A stretch of DNA of 47,122 nt, taken from the NCBI GenBank assembly GCA_903873485.1, contig CAIQOO010000202.1, positions 1 through 47,122 on the forward strand, written 5' to 3'. A program made the translations under genes and the position numbers. The stretch is from an uncultured beta proteobacterium (lineage in GTDB: Bacteria > Pseudomonadota > Gammaproteobacteria > Burkholderiales > Burkholderiaceae_C). Shown here one piece after another: positions 26,142 through 34,378 of this stretch. The notes under the pieces were generated by a model. It saw only the letters and a program-made list of their open reading frames with translations, was not told where the DNA came from and ran no database searches. Within the stretch, counting starts at the first letter, position 1, and every line of letters starts with the position of its first letter.

Positions 26142-27563
26142 ATGAATCTTCCCCAAGACACCGAACTGGTAGAGAACTACACCTTTGATGAAATTTCAAT
26201 CGGCCAAAGCGCGCGACTGGTGCGCGGCCTGACACTGGCGGACATTGAGGCGTTTGCTGCCGTTTCGGGTGATACCAATCCGGCTCACCTTGATCCTGAG
26301 TATGCCAATGACACGCTGTTTCACGGCGTGATCGCTCATGGCATGTGGAGCGGTGCGCTGATTTCCGCCTTGCTTGGAACCCAGTTTCCCGGCCCCGGAA
26401 CGATTTACCAGGATCAGGCGCTGCATTTTGTCAAACCGGTGCGGGTCGGTGACACCCTGACGGTGACGGTGACGGTCACGTCGCGCGATCCGGCCACCAA
26501 CAGCATCGAACTTGATTGTCAGGTGGTCAACCAGAACCGCAATTGTGTTTTGAGCGGCACCGCCCGCGTGCTGGCCCCCACCATCAAGGTGCGCTTGCCC
26601 CGGGTGGTGGCACCGCGAATTCAGGTGTCCGACCCGCAAGCCAGGTTCAACGAACTGTTGTCCCTGAGCGATGAGCTGGATCCGGTGCGCTGCGCCGTGG
26701 TCCATCCTTGCGACGACGGTTCGCTCAGCGGCGCCATGGATGCGGCGCGCTATGGCTTGATTATTCCGGTGCTGATTGGTCCCGAAACCCGCATCCGCCA
26801 TGTGGCAGCCGAAGCCGGCATTGACCTCACCGGTGCCGAGATCATCCCTGAGCCACACAGCCATGCGGCAGCCGAACGGGCGGCCGAACTGGCGGCGAGC
26901 GGCAATGTCGAAATGCTGATGAAAGGCAGCCTGCACACCGACGAGCTGATCACGGCCGTGTTGTCCAAGTCGGTGCTGCGCACCGGGCGGCGCATGTCGC
27001 ATGTGTTCCGGTTTGATGTGCCGCTGTACCACAAGCCCTTGCTGATCACCGATGCGGCGCTCAATATTCACCCCAATCTGTCAGAAAAGGTGGACATCAT
27101 CCAAAACGCGATTGACTTTGCCCGTGTCATGGGGGTGGCTACCCCGAAGGTGGCGATTTTGTCGGCAGTAGAAACCGTCAACCCGAATATTCCCTCCACG
27201 CTGGACGCGGCTGCCATGTGCAAGATGGCTGATCGCGGCCAGATCACCGGCGGCATCCTGGATGGCCCGCTGGCTTTTGACAATGCCATTTCAATGCACG
27301 CGGCGCAAATCAAGCACATCAAATCGGAAGTGGCGGGTCATGCCGACATCCTGGCCGTGCCGGATCTGGAGAGCGGCAACATGCTGGCCAAGCAACTGGA
27401 ATACCTGGCGGGCGCCAGCGGCTCGGGCATTGTGCTCGGTGCCCGTTTGCCGATTGCCCTGACCAGCCGTGCCGAGGGGCCGTCGAACCGGGTCGCATCG
27501 GCCCTGCTGTGCCTGATGGTGGCGCACAACGCTCGCCGGAGCCAGCCGCGCGCGGTTTGGTAA
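26142..27563 (+). CDS. MaoC-like hydratase / phosphate acetyl(butyryl)transferase fusion
   Basis: This 473-residue two-domain enzyme is known in databases as bifunctional enoyl-CoA hydratase/phosphate acetyltransferase. Residues 1 to about 145 are a MaoC hot-dog domain with FAAVSGDTNPAHLDPEYA and FHGVIAHGMWSGALIS (the Asp and His of the R-specific hydratase site). Residues from about 170 are a Pta/Ptb domain (VVHPCDDGSLSGAMDAA, MKGSLHTDELITAVL, DGPLAFDNAIS). Pta swaps acyl-CoA for acyl phosphate. It is followed 12 bp later by acetate kinase, so the pair could make ATP from acyl-CoA. ATG 26142 lacks a strong ribosome-binding site. Confidence 0.92.
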   Translation: MNLPQDTELVENYTFDEISIGQSARLVRGLTLADIEAFAAVSGDTNPAHLDPEYANDTLFHGVIAHGMWSGALISALLGTQFPGPGTIYQDQALHFVKPVRVGDTLTVTVTVTSRDPATNSIELDCQVVNQNRNCVLSGTARVLAPTIKVRLPRVVAPRIQVSDPQARFNELLSLSDELDPVRCAVVHPCDDGSLSGAMDAARYGLIIPVLIGPETRIRHVAAEAGIDLTGAEIIPEPHSHAAAERAAELAASGNVEMLMKGSLHTDELITAVLSKSVLRTGRRMSHVFRFDVPLYHKPLLITDAALNIHPNLSEKVDIIQNAIDFARVMGVATPKVAILSAVETVNPNIPSTLDAAAMCKMADRGQITGGILDGPLAFDNAISMHAAQIKHIKSEVAGHADILAVPDLESGNMLAKQLEYLAGASGSGIVLGARLPIALTSRAEGPSNRVASALLCLMVAHNARRSQPRAVW

Positions 27564-27575
27564 GGGGTTGTCGTC

Positions 27576-28769
27576 ATGGCGATTCTTTCTGTCAATGCCG
27601 GTTCTTCTTCGCTCAAATTCTCGCTCTACCCGCTGCAGGCAGGTCAGGTCCATCCGCAGGTGCTATCGGGCAATATAGAAGGACTTGAACCGGGTGGTGC
27701 GCCCACCATGCGCTGGACCTATCAAGTGCAAAATTACTCCCAGACCTTGCGCTTGGGCACTGAGCATGTTTTTGCCCAGGCCTTGCTGAGTTTGCGTGAC
27801 CTGCTGGCCGATTTGCCGGGTGTGCCGACGATCAACGCGGTGGCGCACCGGGTGGTGCATGGTGCCGCGATGTACCGTGCCAGCATGGTCGTCACCGATG
27901 ATGTGCTGGCGCAGTTGACGCAGTTCAATTCGCTGGCACCGCTGCACCAGCCGCATAACCTCGAAGGTATTCGGGCTTTTCGCCAGGCTTTTGCAAGTTT
28001 GCCGCAAATCGCCTGTTTTGACACCGCTTTTCATGCCACGCTGCCGGAGGTGGACTACCGTTTTGCGCTGCCCGAGGCCCTGTACCAGCAAGGCTTGCGG
28101 CGCTACGGCTTTCATGGGCTTTCCTACCAGTATGTGATTGGCGTGCTGCAACAGCAGACCGGGCGGGCCAGCGGCCGGGTGCTGATGGCGCACTTGGGCA
28201 ATGGCGCCAGCATGTGTGCCGCCCTGGATGGCAAAAGCTGTGCCACTACCATGGGTTTTTCGGCGCTGGAAGGGTTGATGATGGGCACCCGCACCGGCTC
28301 GCTCGATGCCGGCGTGTTGCTGTATCTGCTGGAACAGGGCTGGGACCATGCCCGCCTGCAAACCCTGCTCTACAAGCAAAGCGGGCTGCTCGGCGTGTCG
28401 GGCATCTCGGCCGACATGCGCCGTTTGCGCGCCGATGCCAGTGTCAGCGCCAAATTGGCCACCGACATGTTTACCTACCGGGTGGTGCGTGAAAGCGGTG
28501 CGATGGTGGCCTGTTTGCAAGGCCTGGACGTGCTGGCGTTCAGCGGTGGCATTGGCGAGCATGATGTCGCATTGCGCGCCGAGGTGGCTGAAAAACTGGC
28601 CTGGATGGGGATTGAAATTGACCCGCAGCGCAATGCCCAGGCCATCGCTGATAGCGTCATGGCAATCCACACGCCCGCCAGCCGGGTCGAGGTCTGGGTG
28701 GTGCCAACTGACGAGGGCGTGGTGGTGGCGCGCGAAGCAGCCCGCCTGCTGCAACTGACCAGCGCTTGA
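27576..28769 (+). CDS. ackA: acetate kinase
   Basis: This enzyme converts acyl phosphate plus ADP to carboxylate plus ATP, or the reverse. The 397-residue protein has AILSVNAGSSSLKFSLY (the N-terminal phosphate-binding loop with Asn and Ser), AVAHRVVHGA, CFDTAFHATLP, RYGFHGLSYQYV, MAHLGNGASMCAALDGKS, and FSGGIGEHDVALRAEV near the C-terminus. All family motifs are present. Its position directly behind MaoC-Pta suggests that it uses the acyl phosphate made there. Confidence 0.95.
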   Translation: MAILSVNAGSSSLKFSLYPLQAGQVHPQVLSGNIEGLEPGGAPTMRWTYQVQNYSQTLRLGTEHVFAQALLSLRDLLADLPGVPTINAVAHRVVHGAAMYRASMVVTDDVLAQLTQFNSLAPLHQPHNLEGIRAFRQAFASLPQIACFDTAFHATLPEVDYRFALPEALYQQGLRRYGFHGLSYQYVIGVLQQQTGRASGRVLMAHLGNGASMCAALDGKSCATTMGFSALEGLMMGTRTGSLDAGVLLYLLEQGWDHARLQTLLYKQSGLLGVSGISADMRRLRADASVSAKLATDMFTYRVVRESGAMVACLQGLDVLAFSGGIGEHDVALRAEVAEKLAWMGIEIDPQRNAQAIADSVMAIHTPASRVEVWVVPTDEGVVVAREAARLLQLTSA

Positions 28770-28832
28770 CTGGCAGCGCACCGCTGCTGTGGGTGATCCG
28801 GGTTGCGGCGCAAACTTTGCGATACTTGGCGG

Positions 28833-29588
28833 ATGCAATTGCAAGACATTCTCTATTCCCAGGGCTTTGGCACCCGGCGCGTTTGTGCCGGCCTGATCCA
28901 GCGCGGGCATGTCCAGGTTTATGATAAAAATAAGCCTCCAGCCCTTGTCCAGCATACGCTAGCAGCTACTGAATTTGAAGCACATGAGTTGCGGTTTCGG
29001 GTGGACGGGGTGGACTGGCAGTATGCCGACAAAGCCTACATCATGCTGCACAAGCCGGTCGGCACCGAGTGTTCGCAAAAACCATCGACTTACCCCAGCA
29101 TCTACACCTTGTTGCCCGCGCCGCTGCGCCAGCGGCCGCAAAAGGGCGCCGTCTTGGGCGTGCAGGCGATTGGGCGGCTTGATCAGGACAGCAGCGGCTT
29201 GCTGCTGTTGACCGATGATGGCCAGTTCATTCACCGCATGAGTTCGCCGCGTCACCACCAGCCCAAGGTCTATGAGGTCACCGTCAAACACCCGCTTGAT
29301 GCACGTCAGGTTGGGCAACTGCTCGGCGGCGTGGTGCTTGACGACGACCCCAGGCCGGTGCGCGCGGCCGCTTGCCAACTGGTTTCGACGCACCATTTGC
29401 GTCTGACCCTGACCGAGGGAAAGTACCATCAGGTCAAGCGCATGCTGGCAGCGGTGAGCAACCGGGTTGAAGCGCTGCACCGATCGCAGATTGGCGGCCT
29501 TCGCCTGCCCGAGACGCTGGCAGCCGGGCAGTGGTGCTGGCTGGGTGCGCCAGAGCTGGCACTGCTGGCGAATGCACCAGCGCTTTGA
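28833..29588 (+). CDS. RsuA/RluB-family rRNA pseudouridine synthase
   Basis: This 251-residue protein has an N-terminal S4 RNA-binding domain (GFGTRRVCAGLIQRGHVQV). The catalytic domain has AIGRLDQDSSGLLLLTDDG (catalytic Asp117), and KVYEVTV, LTEGKYHQVKRMLAAV and VEALHRSQIGGLRL. The order and motifs fit RsuA, which modifies 16S rRNA position 516, but RluE/F cannot be excluded. The start is ATG 28833; an upstream GTG/ATG extension is possible. Residues about 33-48 (NKPPALVQHTLAATEF) come from a dispersed-repeat copy placed just after the S4 domain. Confidence 0.9.
   Translation: MQLQDILYSQGFGTRRVCAGLIQRGHVQVYDKNKPPALVQHTLAATEFEAHELRFRVDGVDWQYADKAYIMLHKPVGTECSQKPSTYPSIYTLLPAPLRQRPQKGAVLGVQAIGRLDQDSSGLLLLTDDGQFIHRMSSPRHHQPKVYEVTVKHPLDARQVGQLLGGVVLDDDPRPVRAAACQLVSTHHLRLTLTEGKYHQVKRMLAAVSNRVEALHRSQIGGLRLPETLAAGQWCWLGAPELALLANAPAL
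28931..28976 (-). repeat. dispersed Comamonadaceae-type repeat, copy 7, inside the rsuA-like gene
   Basis: On the minus strand this reads aaattcagtagctgctagcg, then tatgctggac, then aagggctggaggctt. It is in frame and forms a loop between the S4 and catalytic domains. Confidence 0.7.
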
Positions 29589-29619
29589 GTTTTTTGGCAT
29601 TTTTTGGAAATGGAATTGT

Positions 29620-30612
29620 GTGAATTTTTTTGTCATTGACCACCATCTTGTCCGGCGCTGTCTGTTGCTGCCCGGTTTGCTGGCAGGTGCCCTGGCACAG
29701 GCGGCAGCACCGATTTTTGTGCTCAATTCGCTTGATGCCAGCGTCAGCGTGATTGATCCGGTCAGTTGGACCGAAACCCGGCGCATCAGCACCGGCAAGG
29801 AGCCGCATCACCTGTACCTCACGCCTGATGAAAAGTCGCTCATCATCGCCAATGCCCTGAGCGATTCCCTGACCTTTGTGGACCCCAAAACGGCGGCAGT
29901 CCAGCGCACCGTGACCGGCATCATTGACCCCTATCAACTGCGCTTTTCGCCCGACATGAAATGGTTTGTAACGGCAGCCAACCGGCTCAACCATGTCGAT
30001 GTTTACCGCTGGGATGGCAGCAGCCTGACGCTGGTTAAACGCATCGCAACCGGCAAAACGCCGAGCCACCTGTGGATTGACAGCACCAGCCGCACGATTT
30101 ATTCGACCATGCAAGACAGCGACGAACTGGTGGCCATCGACATCAACAGCCAGACCCTGAAGTGGCGCCAGCCGACCGGCTCCCTGCCGGCCGACGTGTT
30201 TGGCACGCCGGATAACAAATTCTTGCTGATTGGATTGACCGGCGGTGATGGGGTCGAGGTGTATGACATCTCCGGCTCGCAAGCCAAAAAAGTCAAGCTG
30301 ATCAAGACCGGCAAAGGCGCGCATTCATTTCGCGCAGCGGGCGACAAGCGCCATGTGTTTGTCAGCAACCGGGTGGCCAACACCATCAGCAAAATCGACT
30401 ACCTGAGCATGACCGTGGTGGACAGTTATCCGGCGCCCAGCGGACCCGATGACATGGACTTGTCACCTGATGGACGCTTTATTTATGTGGCTTCACGCTG
30501 GGCCAAAAAGCTCAGCGTGATCGACACCCAGTCGCGCACCGTGGTGCGCCAGATTCCGGTGGGCAAGTCGCCGCATGGCGTATGGACACTCGACCATGCG
30601 CCGCGTCAGTAA
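29620..30612 (+). CDS. YVTN-family beta-propeller protein, exported
   Basis: This 330-residue protein has a signal peptide (NFFVIDHHLVRRCLLLPGLLAGALAQAAA). Seven or so beta-propeller blades follow: FVLNSLDASVSVIDP, ARRISTG-like turns, HHLYLTPDEKSLIIAN, MDLSPDGRFIYVASRWAKKLSVID. YVTN/lactonase-like propellers often bind proteins or act in surface metabolism; no catalytic residues can be assigned. GTG 29620 gives a clean signal peptide and is preferred to longer forms that run into the rsuA-like gene. The 3' end overlaps the deacetylase-like gene by 17 bp, which suggests a functional pair. Confidence 0.85.
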   Translation: MNFFVIDHHLVRRCLLLPGLLAGALAQAAAPIFVLNSLDASVSVIDPVSWTETRRISTGKEPHHLYLTPDEKSLIIANALSDSLTFVDPKTAAVQRTVTGIIDPYQLRFSPDMKWFVTAANRLNHVDVYRWDGSSLTLVKRIATGKTPSHLWIDSTSRTIYSTMQDSDELVAIDINSQTLKWRQPTGSLPADVFGTPDNKFLLIGLTGGDGVEVYDISGSQAKKVKLIKTGKGAHSFRAAGDKRHVFVSNRVANTISKIDYLSMTVVDSYPAPSGPDDMDLSPDGRFIYVASRWAKKLSVIDTQSRTVVRQIPVGKSPHGVWTLDHAPRQ

Positions 30613-31438
30613 GCTTGGCAGAGGTTTTTTAACTGCTATATTGTTAATAGCTGCTTGCGCTTGTCCAGCTTGGGCTGGAGGCCAAAAAGCTTGTGAAAAA
30701 CCGGTTTATCTGACGTTTGATACCGGCCACATGGCGGTGGCCCAGTTGATCGCCGATGTGCTCAAGCGGCAGGACATCCGGGTGACTTTTTTTGCCGCCA
30801 ACGAAGCCACCAAAGAGGGCGATGGCAGCCTCGGCCAGCATTGGGCACCCTGGTGGCAGGCGCGCGCTGCCGAGGGACATGAGTTTGCTTCGCACACTTA
30901 CGACCATGTTTATTGGCGCGCCGATGTGCCGGGCGCACCACCGCTGTTTCGGGTGCGTGCCAGCGCTGGCGCACTGGCCGGGCGCGACCTGACCTGGACC
31001 GCCGCGCAATACTGCACCGAACTCAAGCTGGCCAATACACGGCTGCAGCAGATCACCGGCAAGCCGCCCTTGCCGCTGTTTCGGGCACCGGGCGGCAAAA
31101 CCTCGGTGCAACTGCTCGATGCCGCCAAAACCTGCGGTTTTGCCCATGTCGGCTGGGCACCTGCCGGGTTTTTGGGCGATGAGTTGCCCAGCGACAAATA
31201 CAGCAACGCCGCGCTGCTGGCCCGTGCCCTGCGCGATATTCGCCCGGGTGACATCCTGATGGCGCACCTGGGCATCTGGTCGCGCCAGCAGCCGTGGGCG
31301 CCTTCGGTGCTGGAGCCGCTGCTCATCGGCCTGAAGGCGCGCGGTTTTTGTTTTGCCACATTGCGCGAGCATCCGGCCTACCGCAGTTGGATCGTTCGGG
31401 CTGGCGCCTCTGTGGCGCGCGCTGAAGTTCAGAGGTAG
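30596..31438 (+). CDS. polysaccharide deacetylase-like (NodB fold) exported protein
   Basis: This 280-residue protein has the NodB fold: LTFDTGH (motif 1), FASHTYDH (metal-binding His pair of motif 2), FRAPGG (motif 3) and DILMAHLG near the end (motif 5). Such enzymes remove N- or O-acetyl groups from cell-wall or surface sugars. The usual second Asp of motif 1 (TFDDG) is Thr here, so metal binding may differ or this may be a distinct subfamily. ATG 30596 lies inside the YVTN gene. The hydrophobic core of the signal peptide (FLTAILLIAACACPAWA) is encoded by a dispersed-repeat copy. Confidence 0.88.
   Translation: MRRVSKLGRGFLTAILLIAACACPAWAGGQKACEKPVYLTFDTGHMAVAQLIADVLKRQDIRVTFFAANEATKEGDGSLGQHWAPWWQARAAEGHEFASHTYDHVYWRADVPGAPPLFRVRASAGALAGRDLTWTAAQYCTELKLANTRLQQITGKPPLPLFRAPGGKTSVQLLDAAKTCGFAHVGWAPAGFLGDELPSDKYSNAALLARALRDIRPGDILMAHLGIWSRQQPWAPSVLEPLLIGLKARGFCFATLREHPAYRSWIVRAGASVARAEVQR
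30631..30690 (+). repeat. dispersed Comamonadaceae-type repeat, copy 8, encoding a signal peptide
   Basis: This reads attgttaatagctgcttgcg, then cttgtccagcttgggctggaggccaaaaa. It is in frame and covers residues about 12-31 of the deacetylase-like protein. Confidence 0.75.
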
Positions 31439-31445
31439 CACACGC

Positions 31446-32402
31446 ATGAACTGGTTTGCCGGGCTTTTTTCCGATGTTCAGGGCTGGCTGTTTGAGTCCG
31501 TCTTTCAGCCGCTGATGTTTGACCTGGGCTTGGGCAATTTGCTTGAAGACGGCTACACCGCCACCGGCTGGCTGCTGGTCGGGCTGCTGCAACTGGGGGT
31601 GCTGCTGGCGGTGATTGGCCCGCTGGAGCGCTGGCGGCCGGTGCAACTGGCACCAGACCGGGCAGCGGTGCGGGTGGATGTCATCTACACCCTGATCCAC
31701 CGTCTCGGGCTGATCCAGGTGCTGCTGTTTTTCACGCTCGACCCGCTGTTTGACCAACTGTTTGGCGCACTGCGGGTGGCGGGCTGGCAGAGCTTTCAGC
31801 TCGATGCAGGGTGGCCCGGCGTCAGCGACTTGCCCTGGGTCAGTTTGCTGCTGTACCTGGTGGTGCTGGACTTTGTCGGCTACTGGGTGCATCGCGGCCA
31901 GCACCAGTGGGAGTGGTGGTGGCGCCTGCACGCGCTGCACCATGCTCAGCAAAGCATGACGATGTGGAGCGATAACCGCAACCATCTGCTTGACGACATC
32001 CTGCATGCGGTGATTTTTGTGCTGGTGGCCCAGCTCATTGGCATCGCACCCGGCCAGTTTGTGGTCATTGTGGCGTTGACCCAGCTCAGCGAGAGTTTTC
32101 AGCATGCCAATCTGCGGCTCTGGTTTGGTGCTGTGGGCGAGCGCCTGTGGGTCAGCCCGCGCTTTCATCGCCGGCACCATGCGATCGGCATCGGGCATGA
32201 ATCCCCAGGAAACAGCCGCCTTGGCGGATGCAATTTTGGCGTGCTGCTGCCCTGCTGGGACATCGCCTTTGGCACGGCCAATTTCGAGTTGCGGTTTGAC
32301 CCCACCGGTGTGCGCGACCAAGTCGAGCAGGGCCGCGACTACGGCCAGGGCTTTTGGTCGCAGCAATGGCTCGGTCTCAAGCGCCTGGCCGGTCGTGCCT
32401 GA
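31446..32402 (+). CDS. sterol desaturase / fatty acid hydroxylase family membrane protein
   Basis: This 318-residue protein has several membrane helices and the di-iron histidine boxes of the fatty acid hydroxylase superfamily: HRGQH, then HALHHAQ, and FHRRHHAIG. Members oxidise lipids at the inner membrane; the substrate here is unknown. ATG 31446 has gaggt about 10 bp upstream and starts 7 bp after the deacetylase-like gene. It is therefore probably in one operon with the YVTN and deacetylase-like genes, hinting at envelope lipid or surface modification. Confidence 0.9.
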   Translation: MNWFAGLFSDVQGWLFESVFQPLMFDLGLGNLLEDGYTATGWLLVGLLQLGVLLAVIGPLERWRPVQLAPDRAAVRVDVIYTLIHRLGLIQVLLFFTLDPLFDQLFGALRVAGWQSFQLDAGWPGVSDLPWVSLLLYLVVLDFVGYWVHRGQHQWEWWWRLHALHHAQQSMTMWSDNRNHLLDDILHAVIFVLVAQLIGIAPGQFVVIVALTQLSESFQHANLRLWFGAVGERLWVSPRFHRRHHAIGIGHESPGNSRLGGCNFGVLLPCWDIAFGTANFELRFDPTGVRDQVEQGRDYGQGFWSQQWLGLKRLAGRA

Positions 32403-32433
32403 AGGGCTTGAGCGGCTCGGGTATGCTCGCCAC

Positions 32434-33342
32434 ATGAAGCTGCTGTTTGATTCCTTTTGGCGTGCACTGGCCTATTGCCTGCATCCGCGGGTGATTGCGC
32501 TGTCGATTTTGCCCTTGTTGATGATGATGGGCCTGTCGCTGGGGCTGGGTTATCTGTATTGGGACCTGGCGCTGGACTGGGTGCGCCAGTTGATCGACGC
32601 CTCAAGCCTGATCGATACCGTCTCGGGCTGGCTGCAAAGCCTGGGCCTGGGTGGCCTGAAGTCGGTGCTGGCGCCGCTGATCGTGATTTTTGCCGTCACC
32701 CCGCTGATTGTGGTGGTGTCGTTGTTGGTGGTGGCGCTGTTGATGGCACCGGCACTGACCGCGCTGGTGGCTGAAAAGCGTTTTCCGACGCTCGAGCGCA
32801 AGCGCGGCAGCTCATTTTTTGCCAGCCTGATGTGGTCGCTGCTGGCCACCGTATCGGCCTTGCTGGCTTTGCTGGTGTCGGTGCCGCTGTGGCTGATTCC
32901 GCCGTTGATCCTGATCCTGCCGCCGCTGATCTGGGGCTGGCTGACCTACCGGGTGATGGCGTTTGATGCGCTCGCCGACCATGCCAGCGGCGAAGAGCGG
33001 CGCGAGATTTTTCGCCGGCATCGCCTGGCGTTGCTGGGCATCGGCCTGTTTTGTGGTTACCTGGGGGCGGCGCCGAGCCTGATCTGGGCATCGGGCGCCT
33101 TGCTGGCAGCCGCGTTTGTGGTGCTGGTGCCATTGGCGATCTGGATTTACACCCTGGTGTTTGCCTTGTCATCGCTATGGTTTGCCCACTATTGCTTAGC
33201 GGCCTTGCAGGCGCTGCGCGCCGAGCGGGCCAGCGCTGCCGCAGCACCTGTTTCAACACCAGCACCCGTGCTGGTCCACCCGCCCGCCAATTTGCCGTCA
33301 TTGACTTATGAACCCGATGCCCACTCCCCTCCTGCCGCCTGA
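32434..33342 (+). CDS. EI24-domain membrane protein
   Basis: This 302-residue protein of the EI24/CysZ-like family has about five or six membrane helices. It shows the family features FDSFWRALAYCLHPRVIALSILP at the start and LTYRVMAFDALADHASGEERREIFRRHR in the middle. A soluble Ala/Pro-rich tail of about 35 residues follows. E. coli CysZ, a relative, imports sulfate; no cys genes lie nearby, so the substrate is open. The 3' end overlaps the CinA-like gene by 35 bp. Confidence 0.87.
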   Translation: MKLLFDSFWRALAYCLHPRVIALSILPLLMMMGLSLGLGYLYWDLALDWVRQLIDASSLIDTVSGWLQSLGLGGLKSVLAPLIVIFAVTPLIVVVSLLVVALLMAPALTALVAEKRFPTLERKRGSSFFASLMWSLLATVSALLALLVSVPLWLIPPLILILPPLIWGWLTYRVMAFDALADHASGEERREIFRRHRLALLGIGLFCGYLGAAPSLIWASGALLAAAFVVLVPLAIWIYTLVFALSSLWFAHYCLAALQALRAERASAAAAPVSTPAPVLVHPPANLPSLTYEPDAHSPPAA

Positions 33343-34147
33343 TGCACCGCCCCACTTTGGCTTGCTTGTCATCGGCGATGAAATCTTGTCGGGCAAGCGC
33401 GCCGACAAACATTTGCCCAAAGTGATTGAACTGCTCAAGGCGCGCGGCTTGCAGCTTGACTATGCCGAATATGTGGGTGATGCACCTGATCGCATCACCG
33501 CCATGCTGCAGCGGGCTTTTGCCTCGGGCGACGTGGTGTTTTCCACTGGCGGCATTGGCGCCACCCCCGACGACCACACGCGCCAGTGTGCGGCGCAAGC
33601 GCTTGGCGTGCCGCTGCTGCTGCACCCACAGGCCAAAGAGCTGATCGAGCAGCGCATGCATGAACTCGCGCGTGAAAAAGGCAAGGTGTTTGACCCGGCT
33701 GCGCCCGACAGCCGGCATCGGCTCAACATGGGCGTGTTCCCGCAAGGGGCCGACATCATTCCCAACCCCTACAACAAAATTCCGGGTTTCAGTTGCGCCC
33801 GGGTGCATTTTGTACCGGGCTTTCCGGTGATGGCGACGCCGATGATCGAATGGGTGCTTGACACCTGTTACCACGGCTATTTTCAGGTGCAGGCCTGGGT
33901 TGAGCAGTCGGTCATCGTGTTCAATGCCATGGAAGCCACCCTGACGCCGCTGATGGAGCAGATCGAGTCCGAACATCCGGCGGTCAAGGTGTTTAGCCTG
34001 CCCAGCGTCGATCATCCCGAGTTTGGCCGGCATATCGAGTTGGGTGTCAAGGGTGATCCAGCGGCTGTGGCAGCCGCCTACACCGCGTTGCTGGCGGGAT
34101 TGACCCGGTTTCATCTGAAATTAGGCCCCGAATTGGTGCGTAATTAA
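33308..34147 (+). CDS. molybdopterin-binding (CinA N-terminal-like) protein
   Basis: This 279-residue protein has a MoCF_biosynth fold: FGLLVIGDEILSGKRADKHLP, then VVFSTGGIGATPDDHTRQCAAQALG (the Gly-Gly-x-Gly-x-T-x-D-D-x-T binding motif), and KIPGFSCARVHFVPGFPVMATPM. It matches the CinA N-terminal domain, linked to nicotinamide-nucleotide (NMN/ADP-ribose) salvage in other CinA proteins. The NMN deamidase domain is absent. It starts inside the EI24 gene at ATG 33308; ATG 33317 is also possible. Confidence 0.88.
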   Translation: MNPMPTPLLPPDAPPHFGLLVIGDEILSGKRADKHLPKVIELLKARGLQLDYAEYVGDAPDRITAMLQRAFASGDVVFSTGGIGATPDDHTRQCAAQALGVPLLLHPQAKELIEQRMHELAREKGKVFDPAAPDSRHRLNMGVFPQGADIIPNPYNKIPGFSCARVHFVPGFPVMATPMIEWVLDTCYHGYFQVQAWVEQSVIVFNAMEATLTPLMEQIESEHPAVKVFSLPSVDHPEFGRHIELGVKGDPAAVAAAYTALLAGLTRFHLKLGPELVRN

Positions 34148-34173
34148 CTTATTCTTATTGGTGCATTTGATTT

Positions 34174-34190
34174 TGCATTATTGTGGTGCA
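34174..34190 (+). promoter_or_regulatory. candidate NtrC-binding site upstream of glnA
   Basis: The 17-bp sequence tgcattattgtggtgca matches the NtrC consensus (TGCAC, seven bases, GTGCA) with one mismatch. It lies about 140 bp before the sigma-54 promoter candidate. A further half-site, ggtgca, is at 34160-34165. The ntrB and ntrC genes are downstream. Confidence 0.6.
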
Positions 34191-34311
34191 TGCGTCCCCG
34201 GATCAACTGATGTGGTCGGCTTTGACCTGCCATTCCTGGCGTGGCCGAGACCGCCCCAGTCGCGGCAAAATCAGGACAGCCTGCCAGCAAAATGGCAAAT
34301 AACAATCGTTC

Positions 34312-34327
34312 TGGCATAAAAACTGCA
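34312..34327 (+). promoter_or_regulatory. candidate sigma-54 promoter of glnA
   Basis: The sequence tggcataaaaactgca fits the -24/-12 consensus (TGGCAC, five bases, TTGCA) with GG and GC exactly 10 bp apart. Transcription would start near 34338, about 40 bp before the glnA ATG. Confidence 0.65.
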
Positions 34328-34378
34328 TCCAGGCCCCTTGAATCCTTTTTTTTACAACGACCCAACCAGGAGTATTTG

